Positions 18,764 to 27,102 of a DNA stretch of 64,000 nt are shown here, piece after piece (the stretch's first letter is position 1; each line of letters starts with the position of its first letter). This DNA is from Streptomyces sp. AC512_CC834. GTDB lineage: Bacteria > Actinomycetota > Actinomycetes > Streptomycetales > Streptomycetaceae. Where the stretch lies: NCBI RefSeq assembly GCF_019049325.1, contig NZ_JAGMUO010000128.1:94244-158243 (forward strand), given 5' to 3'. Under the pieces are notes generated by a model. That model did not search any database, was not told the DNA's origin, and worked only from the letters and a program-made list of their open reading frames with translations. The position numbers and the translations under genes are program-made.

Positions 18764-19261
18764 ATGACCGTGAAGACCATCTGGTCGATCAACCACACCT
18801 GCGGTCACCAGGCCGATCGCGACCTGTCCGATCGGGCAGCCGACCGCCGGGCGGGCTTCGCCGAGTGGCTCGCCAGGCAGGAGTGCACCAACTGCTGGCG
18901 TGCCTCCAAAGAGGGCGACGAGCAGGACAAGGCCGCGTGGCTCAAGGCCAAGCGGGCCGAAGAGCAGGCCGAGTCCGAAGCCTGGTCGGAGCAGTACCGG
19001 ATGCCTCCTCTGGAGGGGACCGAGCGGGCCGTCGCCTGGGGCGTGCGCTGTCGTCACCAGGTCCTGGCCGCCGCCTACACCGCCCTGGTCCTCGAAGCCG
19101 AAACCACCGAGACGGAGTGGGAGGGAATCGAGGAGACCGCTCGTACCGTCACCCGCGCCGGATGGTGGATCGACCAGCGCTCTTCCGAGCCGGACGACCT
19201 CACCGAGCTGCTCCAGGCCGCCACCGAGGCCGACCGGCCGACCGAGAATCCCCACTTCTGA
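18764..19261 (+). CDS. Small protein with putative zinc-binding Cys/His motif
   Basis: A 165-aa protein starting TVKTIWSINHTCGHQADRDL, then a conserved-looking AGFAEWLARQECTNCWRASK. Cys13, His15 and the Cys-x2-Cys pair at about 46-49 could form a zinc site. The rest is acidic and helical. RBS AAGAGAG precedes the ATG. It is the last gene before a strong terminator hairpin, ending the first transcription unit of the module. Unlike most neighbours it has no Arg-terminated tail. Function unknown; nucleic-acid or protein binding is possible. Confidence 0.65.
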   Translation: MTVKTIWSINHTCGHQADRDLSDRAADRRAGFAEWLARQECTNCWRASKEGDEQDKAAWLKAKRAEEQAESEAWSEQYRMPPLEGTERAVAWGVRCRHQVLAAAYTALVLEAETTETEWEGIEETARTVTRAGWWIDQRSSEPDDLTELLQAATEADRPTENPHF

Positions 19262-19267
19262 CAGCCC

Positions 19268-19291
19268 GGTGTCCCGCTGCGGCGGGACACC
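19268..19291 (+). terminator. Terminator after the first conjugation transcription unit
   Basis: A perfect 10-bp stem (GGTGTCCCGC and GCGGGACACC, loop TGCG) begins 7 bp after the preceding stop codon, with a 198-bp gap before the next start. It probably terminates the operon that starts at 8083. Confidence 0.75.
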
Positions 19292-19489
19292 AGTCCCCTT
19301 CTTCCCGTCGGCGATCTGGGCGCCCCGGGTGAGCACCGGCCTCTAGCAGCGATCTTCGGCCGGTCCAAATCTCAGAATCTGCGGGCGCTCTCCCCGACGC
19401 CCACCCACGGGCCCTCGTCCCGCCGCCCGTCTCCGAGCCGGGGCACCAGCCCGCCGCTCCAGACCCGCCCCCGTACTCAGGAGGCCCAC

Positions 19490-20230
19490 GTGCCTGCTCC
19501 TTCGATCACCATTACCTCCGAGTTCAGCGGCAGCGTCGTGGCAAAGGGCGCCACCGACGATCTCTCCGCCTCGCTCCTGAAGCACGCCGGCTTCCATCAG
19601 ATCGACGACTGGTACGGCCGACGCCATCGCCTTCCCACCACCACCCCGCCCGCCGACCAGGTCGCCATAGCCACCCACGCAGCCGAGATGCTCCGCGCCG
19701 CCCGCTACGGTGTCGACCTCGCCCCCGCCCTGGACATGGCCCGGACGAGCACTCCGGCACACCCCCTCGGGCCCTATGCCGCCGGAGCGGAACTCCTCCA
19801 GCTGACGGACCGAATCAGGTCGGCCGAGAACGGGGCCGATCTCCAGCGAGCGGTCGACCACCTCCTTCACCCCGAGCACGGCGCTCTGGAGCGCGTGCGG
19901 AAAGCGCTGGAAGCAGCGGGCGAACAGATCAACGACCTCGACGACGAGGCGTACGCGCTTGCCGACCGGTTCGGCTTCGCCTCGGAGTTCGTCAGCTCGG
20001 CGCAGTCGGAACTCGTCGACTTCGAGGTCGAGCTGCGCCGTGTCGGCAACGCACAGCAGCCCCAGACCGAGACGCGAACGCACTCCCCGAAGCTGCCCGA
20101 CCATCAGGGCGTCGCTCTGGCCACGTCACCGGCTGCGGCGAAAGCCAAGGTCTCCCCGGCCCCCGGCGTCGAAGCGGCACATTCCAGCGCGGCCGTACGC
20201 CCGCCGCGCGTCCCTGGTCCGCGGCAGTAA
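19490..20230 (+). CDS. Hypothetical accessory protein with one copy of the shared module
   Basis: A 246-aa protein starting at GTG 19490 behind CAGGAGG. Residues about 20-85 contain the shared module (SLLKHAGFHQIDDWYGRRHRL ... AEMLRAARYGVDLAPALDMA). The second half has a helical, coiled-coil-like segment (about 105-195: HGALERVRKALEAAGEQIND, SSAQSELVDFEVELRRV). The tail is Ala/Pro-rich and ends Pro-Gly-Pro-Arg-Gln. It opens the second gene series of the module after the terminator at 19268. Function unknown. Confidence 0.65.
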   Translation: MPAPSITITSEFSGSVVAKGATDDLSASLLKHAGFHQIDDWYGRRHRLPTTTPPADQVAIATHAAEMLRAARYGVDLAPALDMARTSTPAHPLGPYAAGAELLQLTDRIRSAENGADLQRAVDHLLHPEHGALERVRKALEAAGEQINDLDDEAYALADRFGFASEFVSSAQSELVDFEVELRRVGNAQQPQTETRTHSPKLPDHQGVALATSPAAAKAKVSPAPGVEAAHSSAAVRPPRVPGPRQ

Positions 20231-20280
20231 TCCGGCACCCACCCGGCTTGGTCGCCCAGGACAACCGCCAAGGAGCACTC

Positions 20281-20940
20281 GTGCCCGAGTTCTATCCGAG
20301 CATCGGCGACGCCGTCGGCGCCGCAATGCAACACAACATCCGGCTCGCCCACGGCCCCGACAAGCCACTGCAGGTCCGTCACCTGCCCAGCGCCTCCGCC
20401 GACCCGTACTCCGTCCCCGGGATGATCGCCCGTCTCACCGACGACGCAACGCCCGACGAGGTTGTGGGGATCATCGAGGAGGTCAACGGTGCGTTGGTCG
20501 GGGCTCTCCCTCAACTGACCGAACTCGTCGCCGCTGCCGCCGACTGGACCCGTGTCCGTCTGGCGTTCGACGACCCGCACCACAGCCCCGCCTTCGAGAC
20601 CTGGGCACGGCTGGCCGCCGCCCACGGGCTGCTCCGGGACGTTCAGGAGCAGTTGGACATCGCTGAGGACGGGATCGCGGCATGCCCCGCCGCGCACACC
20701 GACCCCAGGCACCACGAGACGGTCAACGTCCTCCGGACCCGGGAACTGCTCGACGACGTCCTCGGTACCGGCACGGTCCCCGTACCGGCTTCCGCCTGGG
20801 ATCCCGAAGCAGACCGGAAGCGTGCCGCCCGTACCTCCTCGCCACAGGCCGGCCCCCGACAACCGTCGTCGCCGACCAGCACCCCGCCGACCGCCCCGCC
20901 GCTCCCGCCCACGGCACGCCCCGCCCGCCGCCCCCGCTGA
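20281..20940 (+). CDS. Hypothetical accessory protein
   Basis: A 219-aa protein. GTG 20281 is chosen because AAGGAG sits 6 nt upstream; a TTG at 20248 is in frame but has no RBS. Residues 1-45 and 45-170 look folded and helical (LTDDATPDEVVGIIEEVNGA, LLRDVQEQLDIAEDGIAA). The last ~45 residues are Pro/Ser/Thr-rich and end Arg-Arg-Pro-Arg. It lies upstream of the VirD4-like gene. No family recognised. Confidence 0.65.
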   Translation: MPEFYPSIGDAVGAAMQHNIRLAHGPDKPLQVRHLPSASADPYSVPGMIARLTDDATPDEVVGIIEEVNGALVGALPQLTELVAAAADWTRVRLAFDDPHHSPAFETWARLAAAHGLLRDVQEQLDIAEDGIAACPAAHTDPRHHETVNVLRTRELLDDVLGTGTVPVPASAWDPEADRKRAARTSSPQAGPRQPSSPTSTPPTAPPLPPTARPARRPR

Positions 20941-21033
20941 ACGTTCCGCTCGATCCGCAAGGAATAGGCCCGTGAGCTGCACGAGAGCCGAGCGCGCCCC
21001 GCCCCCACCCGCTCGCACACCCAAGGAATCGCC

Positions 21034-21474
21034 GTGCCCTCCCCGCGCACCAGCGCGCCCTCGACCACCACCGGGTCGGACGCGCTCCTCTACCTCCTGT
21101 TCGGCGTCCTCGGCGCCGCCATAACCTTCGGCTCCCTCGCCTGGCTGACCGGCAACCTCACCAACGCCGCCGTCGGCAGCGGAGCGTGGGCCCCGTTCCG
21201 CGCCACCGACGCCCTGTTGCACCCCGAGGTGCTGTGGCCAACCCTGAGCACCACCGCCCTGCTGGTCGGCACCCGCGTCGTCCCCGGCCTGCTCGCCCTG
21301 GCCCTGACCACCACCGGCCTGGTGCTGTGGATGCGCTGGCGCTCCGGCTCCAAGAGCGGTCTCGCCCGCAAGAGCGACCTGGCACCGCTGCTGGACAAGG
21401 AGATCACCGCCAAGGCCAAGAGCCTGCGGCCGTCCCTCAGCGACCGGGAGCGTAAAAGAGGTCGCTCCAGCTGA
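21034..21474 (+). CDS. virD4: VirD4/TraG-like coupling protein, N-terminal fragment (frameshifted)
   Basis: The first 146 codons of a type IV secretion coupling protein, read from GTG 21034 (AAGGAA upstream). Two membrane helices (about residues 18-40 and 68-95; LLYLLFGVLGAAITFGSLAW) and a basic segment lead to KSLRPSLSDRERK. The frame then ends at TGA 21472, although the homologous reading continues in the +1 frame as VAPADRGILLGTL. Removing one A from AAAA at 21454-21457 would join both parts without a gap. So this is one gene split by a single-base insertion, unless ribosomes shift frame there or the base is an assembly error. Confidence 0.75.
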   Translation: MPSPRTSAPSTTTGSDALLYLLFGVLGAAITFGSLAWLTGNLTNAAVGSGAWAPFRATDALLHPEVLWPTLSTTALLVGTRVVPGLLALALTTTGLVLWMRWRSGSKSGLARKSDLAPLLDKEITAKAKSLRPSLSDRERKRGRSS

Positions 21475-21538
21475 CCGCGGCATCCTGCTCGGCACCCTCG
21501 CCCCGGGACGGGCCGAGGTCCGCGCTTCCTGGGAGGAC

Positions 21539-22822
21539 GTGATCGTCGCGATCATGGCCCCGCGAAGCGGGAAAACCTCCGGACTGGCGATCCCCGCGAT
21601 CCTTTCGGCACCCGGACCGGTCCTGCTCACCAGCAACAAGGCTGCGAACGACGCCTTCACCGCCACGGTGGACGCCCGCGCCGAGGTCGGCACGATCTGG
21701 ACCCTCGACCCGCAGCAGATCGCTCACCACCCGCGCGAGATGTGGTGGGACATCCTGGCCGACGCCCGCGACCTGACCGGGGCGAAGCGGCTCGCCGGGC
21801 ACTTCGTCGCCGCGAGCGTGGACGAGTCGAGCGGCTCCGACTTCTGGTCCACCGCCGCGAGCAACACCCTCGGCGCCCTGTTCCTGGCCGCCGCCAGCCA
21901 CCGGCGGCCCATCACCGATGTCCTGGCCTGGCTCGCCATGCCGGCCGACCGGACCCCGGTGGACCTGCTCACCGATGCCGGTCACGACGCGGTCGCCGCC
22001 CAGCTCCAGGGCACCGTGTCCGGCGCGACCGAGACCCGCGACGGAATCTTCGAGACAGCGAGGCAGTACGCGAGCTGCCTGCTCGATCCGGACGTCGCCG
22101 CCTGGGTCACGCCGAACGAGGACCTCCCCGAGTTCAAGCCGCTCGCCTTCGCCACGTCCCGCGACACCCTGTACCTGCTCAGCAAGGACGGCGGCGGCAG
22201 TGCGAGCGCGATCATCGCGGCGGCGGCCGACTCCGTGATGCGCGCGGCCGTGATCGTCGCCGAGCGCTCCGGCGGACGGCTCGACCCGCCCGCCCTGTGC
22301 GTCCTAGACGAGGCCGCCAACGTGTGCCGCATCGCGGATCTCCCTGACCTGTACAGCCACCTGGGCAGCCGGGGCGTCATCCCCCTGACGATCCTGCAGT
22401 CCTACCGGCAGGGTCAGCGATGCTGGGGCGAGGCTGGCATGGACGCCCTGTACTCCGCCGCCACGGTCAAGATCATCGGATCGGGCATCGACGACGCCGA
22501 CTTCGCCGACCGCCTCAGCAGGCAGGTCGGTGACCACGACGTCCAGACCACCTCGGTGTCGACGAGCGAGAGCGGCAAGTCCACCTCGGTGAGCATGCGC
22601 ACCGAGCGGATCCTGCCGCCCGACGCGATCCGCGCTCTCCCGAAGGGCAAGGTGCTGCTCCTGGCCACCGGCATCCGGGTGGCCATGCTCAACCTGAAGC
22701 CCTGGTACAAGCAGCCCTCCGCCAAGGTGGTCGGACCGGCCTCCGTCCGCGCCACGAAGGCGATCACCAAGCGGGCCCTGGCGAAGAGCATCGGCCACGA
22801 CGACTTCGGGCTGTCGGCATGA
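21539..22822 (+). CDS. virD4: VirD4/TraG-like coupling protein, ATPase fragment (frameshifted)
   Basis: The ATPase part of the coupling protein that brings DNA to the conjugation channel. From the first in-frame GTG (21539) 427 residues follow, but family similarity begins upstream at about 21455 (EVAPADRGILLGTL, EVRASWEDV). Walker A APRSGKTSG lies only 7 residues after the GTG, so an independent start there would give a protein without its membrane anchor. Walker B is CVLDEAANV near residue 257, and SYRQGQRCWG follows as in TraG/VirD4. Its stop overlaps the next ATG. See the N-terminal fragment for the frameshift. Confidence 0.8.
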   Translation: MIVAIMAPRSGKTSGLAIPAILSAPGPVLLTSNKAANDAFTATVDARAEVGTIWTLDPQQIAHHPREMWWDILADARDLTGAKRLAGHFVAASVDESSGSDFWSTAASNTLGALFLAAASHRRPITDVLAWLAMPADRTPVDLLTDAGHDAVAAQLQGTVSGATETRDGIFETARQYASCLLDPDVAAWVTPNEDLPEFKPLAFATSRDTLYLLSKDGGGSASAIIAAAADSVMRAAVIVAERSGGRLDPPALCVLDEAANVCRIADLPDLYSHLGSRGVIPLTILQSYRQGQRCWGEAGMDALYSAATVKIIGSGIDDADFADRLSRQVGDHDVQTTSVSTSESGKSTSVSMRTERILPPDAIRALPKGKVLLLATGIRVAMLNLKPWYKQPSAKVVGPASVRATKAITKRALAKSIGHDDFGLSA

Positions 22823-23049
22823 GCGCGCCCACACCGCGTCCCGAACAACTGCCGCCCTCACCGGTCGTTCTGTGCGACGGCCGGTGGTGGCTGGTCAGCA
22901 GGACCGGCTCGATTCCCGCCTCCGATCCCGCATTCACCGCCGTGCTGGACGACTTCGCCCAGGCGATGGCCGCTGCCGACCGGGCGGTCGCCGACCTCCA
23001 CACCCGGCAGAGCGAGTCCTCCGCCTCCGACCCGGGTCACCGGCGATGA
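22819..23049 (+). CDS. Small hypothetical protein coupled to VirD4
   Basis: A 76-aa protein whose ATG overlaps the VirD4 stop (ATGA) and whose own stop overlaps the next ATG (ATGA). This coupling on both sides makes it very likely a real gene. It has a WWLVSRTGSIPASDPAF strand-rich start and an Ala/Asp-rich helix (DDFAQAMAAADRAVADLH), then a short tail ending His-Arg-Arg. No family recognised. It may act with the coupling protein or the DnaB-N protein. Confidence 0.65.
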   Translation: MSAPTPRPEQLPPSPVVLCDGRWWLVSRTGSIPASDPAFTAVLDDFAQAMAAADRAVADLHTRQSESSASDPGHRR

Positions 23050-24236
23050 ACCCGCTACTGAGTGCGGAGCAGGCGGTCCTCGGCTCCGTGCTCCTCGACC
23101 CGAACCAGCTCTCGCGCCTGGACTGGCTCGCCCCGGATCACTTCTACCGCCCAGTCCACCAAGCGCTGTTCGGCGCGCTCCGCAAGCTCCGAAGCGACGG
23201 CCACCCCGCAGTCGGAGCCGACGGGCCGGTGCCTCTGTCATGGGTGACCGACGCGGTCGGCGAGGCCGGCCTCCATGTCCGGGGGCTGACCGCGGTGTAC
23301 GCCCACACTCTGACCCAGGCATGTCCGCGCCCCGAGCATGCTCCGGTGTACGGCCGCATGGTGCTGGAGGGAGCGATCCACCGCACCGTCGCCCAGCACG
23401 CGATCCGTCTTCACCAGGTGGCTCGGGCCGACGCCCTGCAGGGTGAGGTCGAGGGAGCACTGCGCTCTGCGGATGTCTTGGCCGGGGTACTCACCGACCT
23501 TGCGCGACGTTGGGGAACCGACCCACGTCCGGTCCCGCCCGCCGCTGCGCCGGCCACGATTCCCCCGCCGGTTCGGGCTGACCAGGTCGCCGAGGACGAG
23601 CGGTTCCTCCTGGCCGTCCTCGCCGAGCAGCCGAGGGCCATGGACGAGGTGGTGGCCTGGCTGCGGCCGGGGGACTTCGCTGATCCGGGCCATGAGCAGC
23701 TCTACCGCTGCCTCGGCGCGCTGCACCATCGGGGCGAACCCATCGACCGGATCACCCTGCTCTGGGAGGCCCAACGGCGCGGCCTCCTGGCCGACGGCTC
23801 GCTGTCGGGCGAGCAGCTCACCGCCATCTGCGACAGCGTGGGTGCCGGCAGCGCCGAATGGCTCGGGGAACGGGTGATGCGCTCTTCGCTCACGCGTACC
23901 GCAGCCGCCTCCGCGCGTGCGGTCCGGGTTCTGGCCGAAGACGAAGTCCTGGTTCCCGGTCCGCTGATCAACCACGCCCTGCACGCGCTCGGTCCGCTCG
24001 ATGAGGTGCGCGCTCGCTGGGAGACCGCGAACGGCCGACCGGCTCCGAAGACGCCGGCCTCCGCACCTTCGCCGGACGGACCACCTCCTGCCCGGGTGCA
24101 CGCCGCCCTCACCCGCAGCACGCCGCAACCAGCCCCGCCACCCCCGGCCCGAACCGGCCCCCGCCCCGCGCCGGCCGCCGCCCGGCCGCCCTCTCGCGCC
24201 ACCTCTGACGCCCCTCAGCGTCCAGCCCATCGCTAG
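23046..24236 (+). CDS. Protein with two DnaB N-terminal-like domains, no helicase domain
   Basis: A 396-aa protein containing two copies of the DnaB helicase N-terminal domain. Copy 1 (about residues 5-95) has SAEQAVLGSVLLDPNQL and PDHFYRPVHQALFGALRKL. Copy 2 (about 185-280) has VAEDERFLLAVLAEQPRAMD and PGDFADPGHEQLYRCLGALH. The RecA-like helicase domain and its Walker motifs are absent. The tail from about 335 is Pro/Ala/Thr-rich and ends Pro-Ala-His-Arg. DnaB-N domains bind primase and mediate ring assembly, so this protein could bind host DnaB or primase during transfer. That role is inference. Confidence 0.78.
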   Translation: MNPLLSAEQAVLGSVLLDPNQLSRLDWLAPDHFYRPVHQALFGALRKLRSDGHPAVGADGPVPLSWVTDAVGEAGLHVRGLTAVYAHTLTQACPRPEHAPVYGRMVLEGAIHRTVAQHAIRLHQVARADALQGEVEGALRSADVLAGVLTDLARRWGTDPRPVPPAAAPATIPPPVRADQVAEDERFLLAVLAEQPRAMDEVVAWLRPGDFADPGHEQLYRCLGALHHRGEPIDRITLLWEAQRRGLLADGSLSGEQLTAICDSVGAGSAEWLGERVMRSSLTRTAAASARAVRVLAEDEVLVPGPLINHALHALGPLDEVRARWETANGRPAPKTPASAPSPDGPPPARVHAALTRSTPQPAPPPPARTGPRPAPAAARPPSRATSDAPQRPAHR

Positions 24237-24257
24237 CTCTCCCTCTTGGAGTTCGCC

Positions 24258-24428
24258 TTGTTCGACACTTCCTCCTCCGACGCCCTGGCCCTTCGCGCCA
24301 CGGCATTGGGTTTCGATGCCGTGCGCGGCAAGCTCCCGGTCGCCGGAGGTCCTCACCGCTCACTCGACAGCGTCACCGTCGTCCGCCAACTCTCCGAACT
24401 CAGCACGCTGATCGCGCGGGGCCGGTGA
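24258..24428 (+). CDS. Small hypothetical protein
   Basis: A short frame of 56 aa from TTG 24258 (GGAG 6 nt upstream; an alternative TTG at 24246 would add four residues). It contains ALALRATALGFDAVRGKLPV and SVTVVRQLSELSTLIARG and ends Gly-Arg. It fits between the DnaB-N gene and the cytosine methyltransferase relic, 1 bp before the latter's ATG. No family recognised; support is from spacing and codon use. Confidence 0.45.
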   Translation: MFDTSSSDALALRATALGFDAVRGKLPVAGGPHRSLDSVTVVRQLSELSTLIARGR

Positions 24429-24429
24429 C

Positions 24430-25630
24430 ATGCCCACCGCCCTCGTGCGTCCTCCGCTGATCGGGTCTCTCTGCTCGGGGTACGGCGGCCTCGACCTGGG
24501 AGTGCAGTCTGTCCTCGGCGGCACGCCGGCCTGGCATGCAGAGGTCGATGCAAACGCCTCGCGCATCCTGGCCCGCCACTGGCCCGGCATCCCAAACCTG
24601 GGCGACATCACGACCGTCGGCTGGTCAACCGTCCCCCGGGTATGCGTCCTGACGGCCGGCTTCCCCTGTCAAAGACGTCTCGGTCGCCGGCCGCCGGGCC
24701 GGACTCAACGCCCAGACCCGCTCCGGGCTCTGGCTGCACGTCGCCCGTGCGGTCCAGGCCCTCCGACCCTGCCTGGTTGTGATCGAGAATGTGCGCGGCC
24801 TCCTCACCTCCCCCGCCGGTTCCGCTGGCGACGTGGAACCCTGCCCGTGGTGTCTGGGAGACACCCCAGGTCAGCCTCCTCTGCGGGCACTCGGTGCCGT
24901 ACTCGGATCCCTGGCCGACCTCGGGTACGACGCGAAGTGGCTCGTGCTTCGCGCCTCCGATGTCGGAGCCCCGCACCGACGCGAGCGAACCTTTCTCACC
25001 GCCTGGCCCGCCGGACACCCTGCTCAAGACGCCTACCAGCAACATCGGCAAGAACGGCGGCTCGCAGCACCCTGCCAAGAGGAAGAGCGGAGGCCACGGC
25101 CCGAACCTGGCCGACGAGGTCGAGTGGCTCCTGTTGCCGACCCCGAAGGCGTCGGACGGGAGCAAGGGCTCGCCCAACCAGCGGCACGGCAACGGGGACA
25201 TGACCCTGCCGAGCGCGGCGGCGTCGCTGCTGCCCACCACGAGGGCCGGCGACACGGGCACCCCGGGCCGTCGCCCCGGCAAGGGGTGGCGCCCTCCCTT
25301 GTCGGCGACGGCCCTGCCGCTCTGGACGGAGTCTCCCCCGGGAGCCGCGGGACAGACCGGCGATGGGGAACGTACGCAGCCGCCATCACCCGATGGGAGA
25401 GGCTCACCCGCCCCGCACCCGACCCCACCGACGCGGCCGGCCGGCTCCGCGCCGACTTCGTCGAGTGGATGCAGGGTCTCGACGCCGGCTGGGTCACCGC
25501 CACCCCGGGGCTCGGACGCCCGGCACAGCTCACCGCGCTCGGCAACGGCGTCGTCCCCCAGCAGGCCTCCCGGGCTCTGCAGTTGCTGGCGCCTCCTTTC
25601 CCACGCTGCCCCCGCTGCACGGCCGTGTAG
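24430..25630 (+). pseudogene. DNA (cytosine-5) methyltransferase, broken by three frameshifts
   Basis: C5-methyltransferase motifs are clear but lie in different frames. Motif I is IGSLCSGYGGLDLG. Motif IV is GFPCQ, ending at 24671; it is cut by an extra A in CAAAGAC, and removing it restores QDVSVAGRRAGL. IENVRGLLTSPA and APHRRERTFLTAW follow in the next frame. An extra G near 25014 shifts again, and LADEVEWLLLPTPKASDGSK continues in the third frame. A third shift before about 25360 returns to WGTYAAAITRWERL, FVEWMQGLDAGWVT and ALGNGVVPQQA. Undisturbed, this would be about 400 aa. As written, no active enzyme can be made. Confidence 0.85.
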
Positions 25631-25723
25631 CGCCCCACTACTGGGCTTTCCCGGCCGGACCAAACCACGGTTTCTCCGGATCCTCTCGGGCATGTCGCCG
25701 TCTCACAGATGGAGCACGCTCCC

Positions 25724-26329
25724 ATGTCCGACACCAGCCCGACCGCCTCCACCCCCGAGCCGTTCCGCGTTTCCGACGGGGACCTCGACGACCTCGCCAG
25801 CACCCTCGCCAAGACCATGGCCGAGGTCAGGCAGCACGGCGTCATCCTCGACCGCCTCGGCTCCGAGCCCGATCCCGTCCCCGCTGCCGGCCAGCCCACG
25901 GACGGTGCTCCGGAAACCGGGGCGGCCGACCCCGAGCAGTCGGACGGCCCGGCCTCGGTGTTCATCCTCGCCCTGGGCGGGGAGGCGTACGCCGTCGAAC
26001 TCGCCGCGCTCAGCGACTGGGTGAACTACCTCTTCCTCCCGGTGTACGGCCGGGAGATCAGCACGACGCGTCCGTGGTGCGCGCAGTGGTACGAACACTC
26101 GGAGGCCGTCGCCCGACTCCACGCGCTCTGGCTCGCGTGGCAGCAGTTCACCGATACGGAGGCCGGCCTGTCCGGTCCTTCGACCTGGCACCGCGACCAC
26201 CTGGACCAAGCGCTGATGCACCTGCGCGCCCCCGACGGGCCCTTCGCGGCGTGTACGACGAGCACCAGCCGCCCCAACCACCGTGTGCTGGCCACCCCGG
26301 CGCCCGAGCAGTCAGGGGTGGCGGCGTGA
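25724..26329 (+). CDS. DUF4913 family protein
   Basis: A 201-aa protein of the actinobacterial DUF4913 type. The domain at about residues 95-185 shows WVNYLFLPVYGREI, RPWCAQWYEHSEAVARLHAL and TWHRDHLDQALMHL, then APDGPFAAC, the conserved ending of the family. The N-terminal ~80 residues are disordered. ATG 25724 is preferred to 25709 because GGAG lies about 10 nt upstream. Its stop overlaps the next GTG (GTGA). DUF4913 genes are common in Streptomyces conjugative elements; function unknown. Confidence 0.8.
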   Translation: MSDTSPTASTPEPFRVSDGDLDDLASTLAKTMAEVRQHGVILDRLGSEPDPVPAAGQPTDGAPETGAADPEQSDGPASVFILALGGEAYAVELAALSDWVNYLFLPVYGREISTTRPWCAQWYEHSEAVARLHALWLAWQQFTDTEAGLSGPSTWHRDHLDQALMHLRAPDGPFAACTTSTSRPNHRVLATPAPEQSGVAA

Positions 26330-27102
26330 ACGACGCCTTCGACTTCGATTTCGGAATCGACGAACTCGCGCCCGCCGACGCCGCCTCCGAGGAGGCGGCG
26401 GAGATGTTCTGGTCCGGTGAGCTGACGGCCCTGTCCCAGCACCACACCACGCCGAACGGCTCCCACAGCTTCGTCGTCGCCCACGACCGGTCGGTCACCT
26501 GGGGAATACCCGGCGCGCCGCAGGTGGTTGCGATCGCGGTCGCGCGGGATCTCAGCCGGCTCACGTTCACCCTGGAGACGAGCTACCACGCCACGGTGCC
26601 CTTCGCCCAGAACTGGCTGGTCGAACGGGGCTGCCCTCCCGAGCGGATCGCCTTGGTCGGCGACGACTACGTGAAGCCCGCCGACGACCTCACTCTCCAG
26701 GTCGAACAGCAGATCCGGGAGTCGGGCACTCGCTACGAGGTCCTCGACACCCACACCTCGGACTCCGACCCGTGCGAGACATGGACGCTGGCCCGTGACT
26801 CCCGAGCCGATCAAGCACCGGTTCGAGTTTTCCTCGAAGAGTGGGACCGCGACTCCGGCACGTACACGATGCGCGAGGGCGCCTTCGCCGACGTGGGCGC
26901 CGCCCGCTCCTGGTTGGACGACCGCGGCGACCCGCTGCCAGAACCACCGGAATACAGCGATCACAACGGCGCCGTCGTCCGGGCCCGCATCGCCCTCGCC
27001 CGGTCGGCCGGCGCTCCCGCGACACCGAAGGCCGGTTTCGACGCCCCCCGCACGCCCCCGGCGGAACCGGCCCAGCGTCCGGTGCAGGGGCGGCTGTTGT
27101 GA
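26326..27102 (+). CDS. Hypothetical accessory protein, coupled to the DUF4913 gene
   Basis: A 258-aa acidic protein from a GTG that overlaps the DUF4913 stop. It starts with an Asp/Phe-rich segment (DAFDFDFGIDELAPAD) and has a mixed alpha/beta body. WCPPERIA-like and YVKPADDLTLQVEQQIRESG segments suggest a folded domain over residues 30-215. The C-terminus includes VVRARIALARSAGAPATP, similar to tails in neighbours, and ends Arg-Leu-Leu. The following gene overlaps it (GTGA). No family recognised. Confidence 0.65.
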   Translation: MNDAFDFDFGIDELAPADAASEEAAEMFWSGELTALSQHHTTPNGSHSFVVAHDRSVTWGIPGAPQVVAIAVARDLSRLTFTLETSYHATVPFAQNWLVERGCPPERIALVGDDYVKPADDLTLQVEQQIRESGTRYEVLDTHTSDSDPCETWTLARDSRADQAPVRVFLEEWDRDSGTYTMREGAFADVGAARSWLDDRGDPLPEPPEYSDHNGAVVRARIALARSAGAPATPKAGFDAPRTPPAEPAQRPVQGRLL

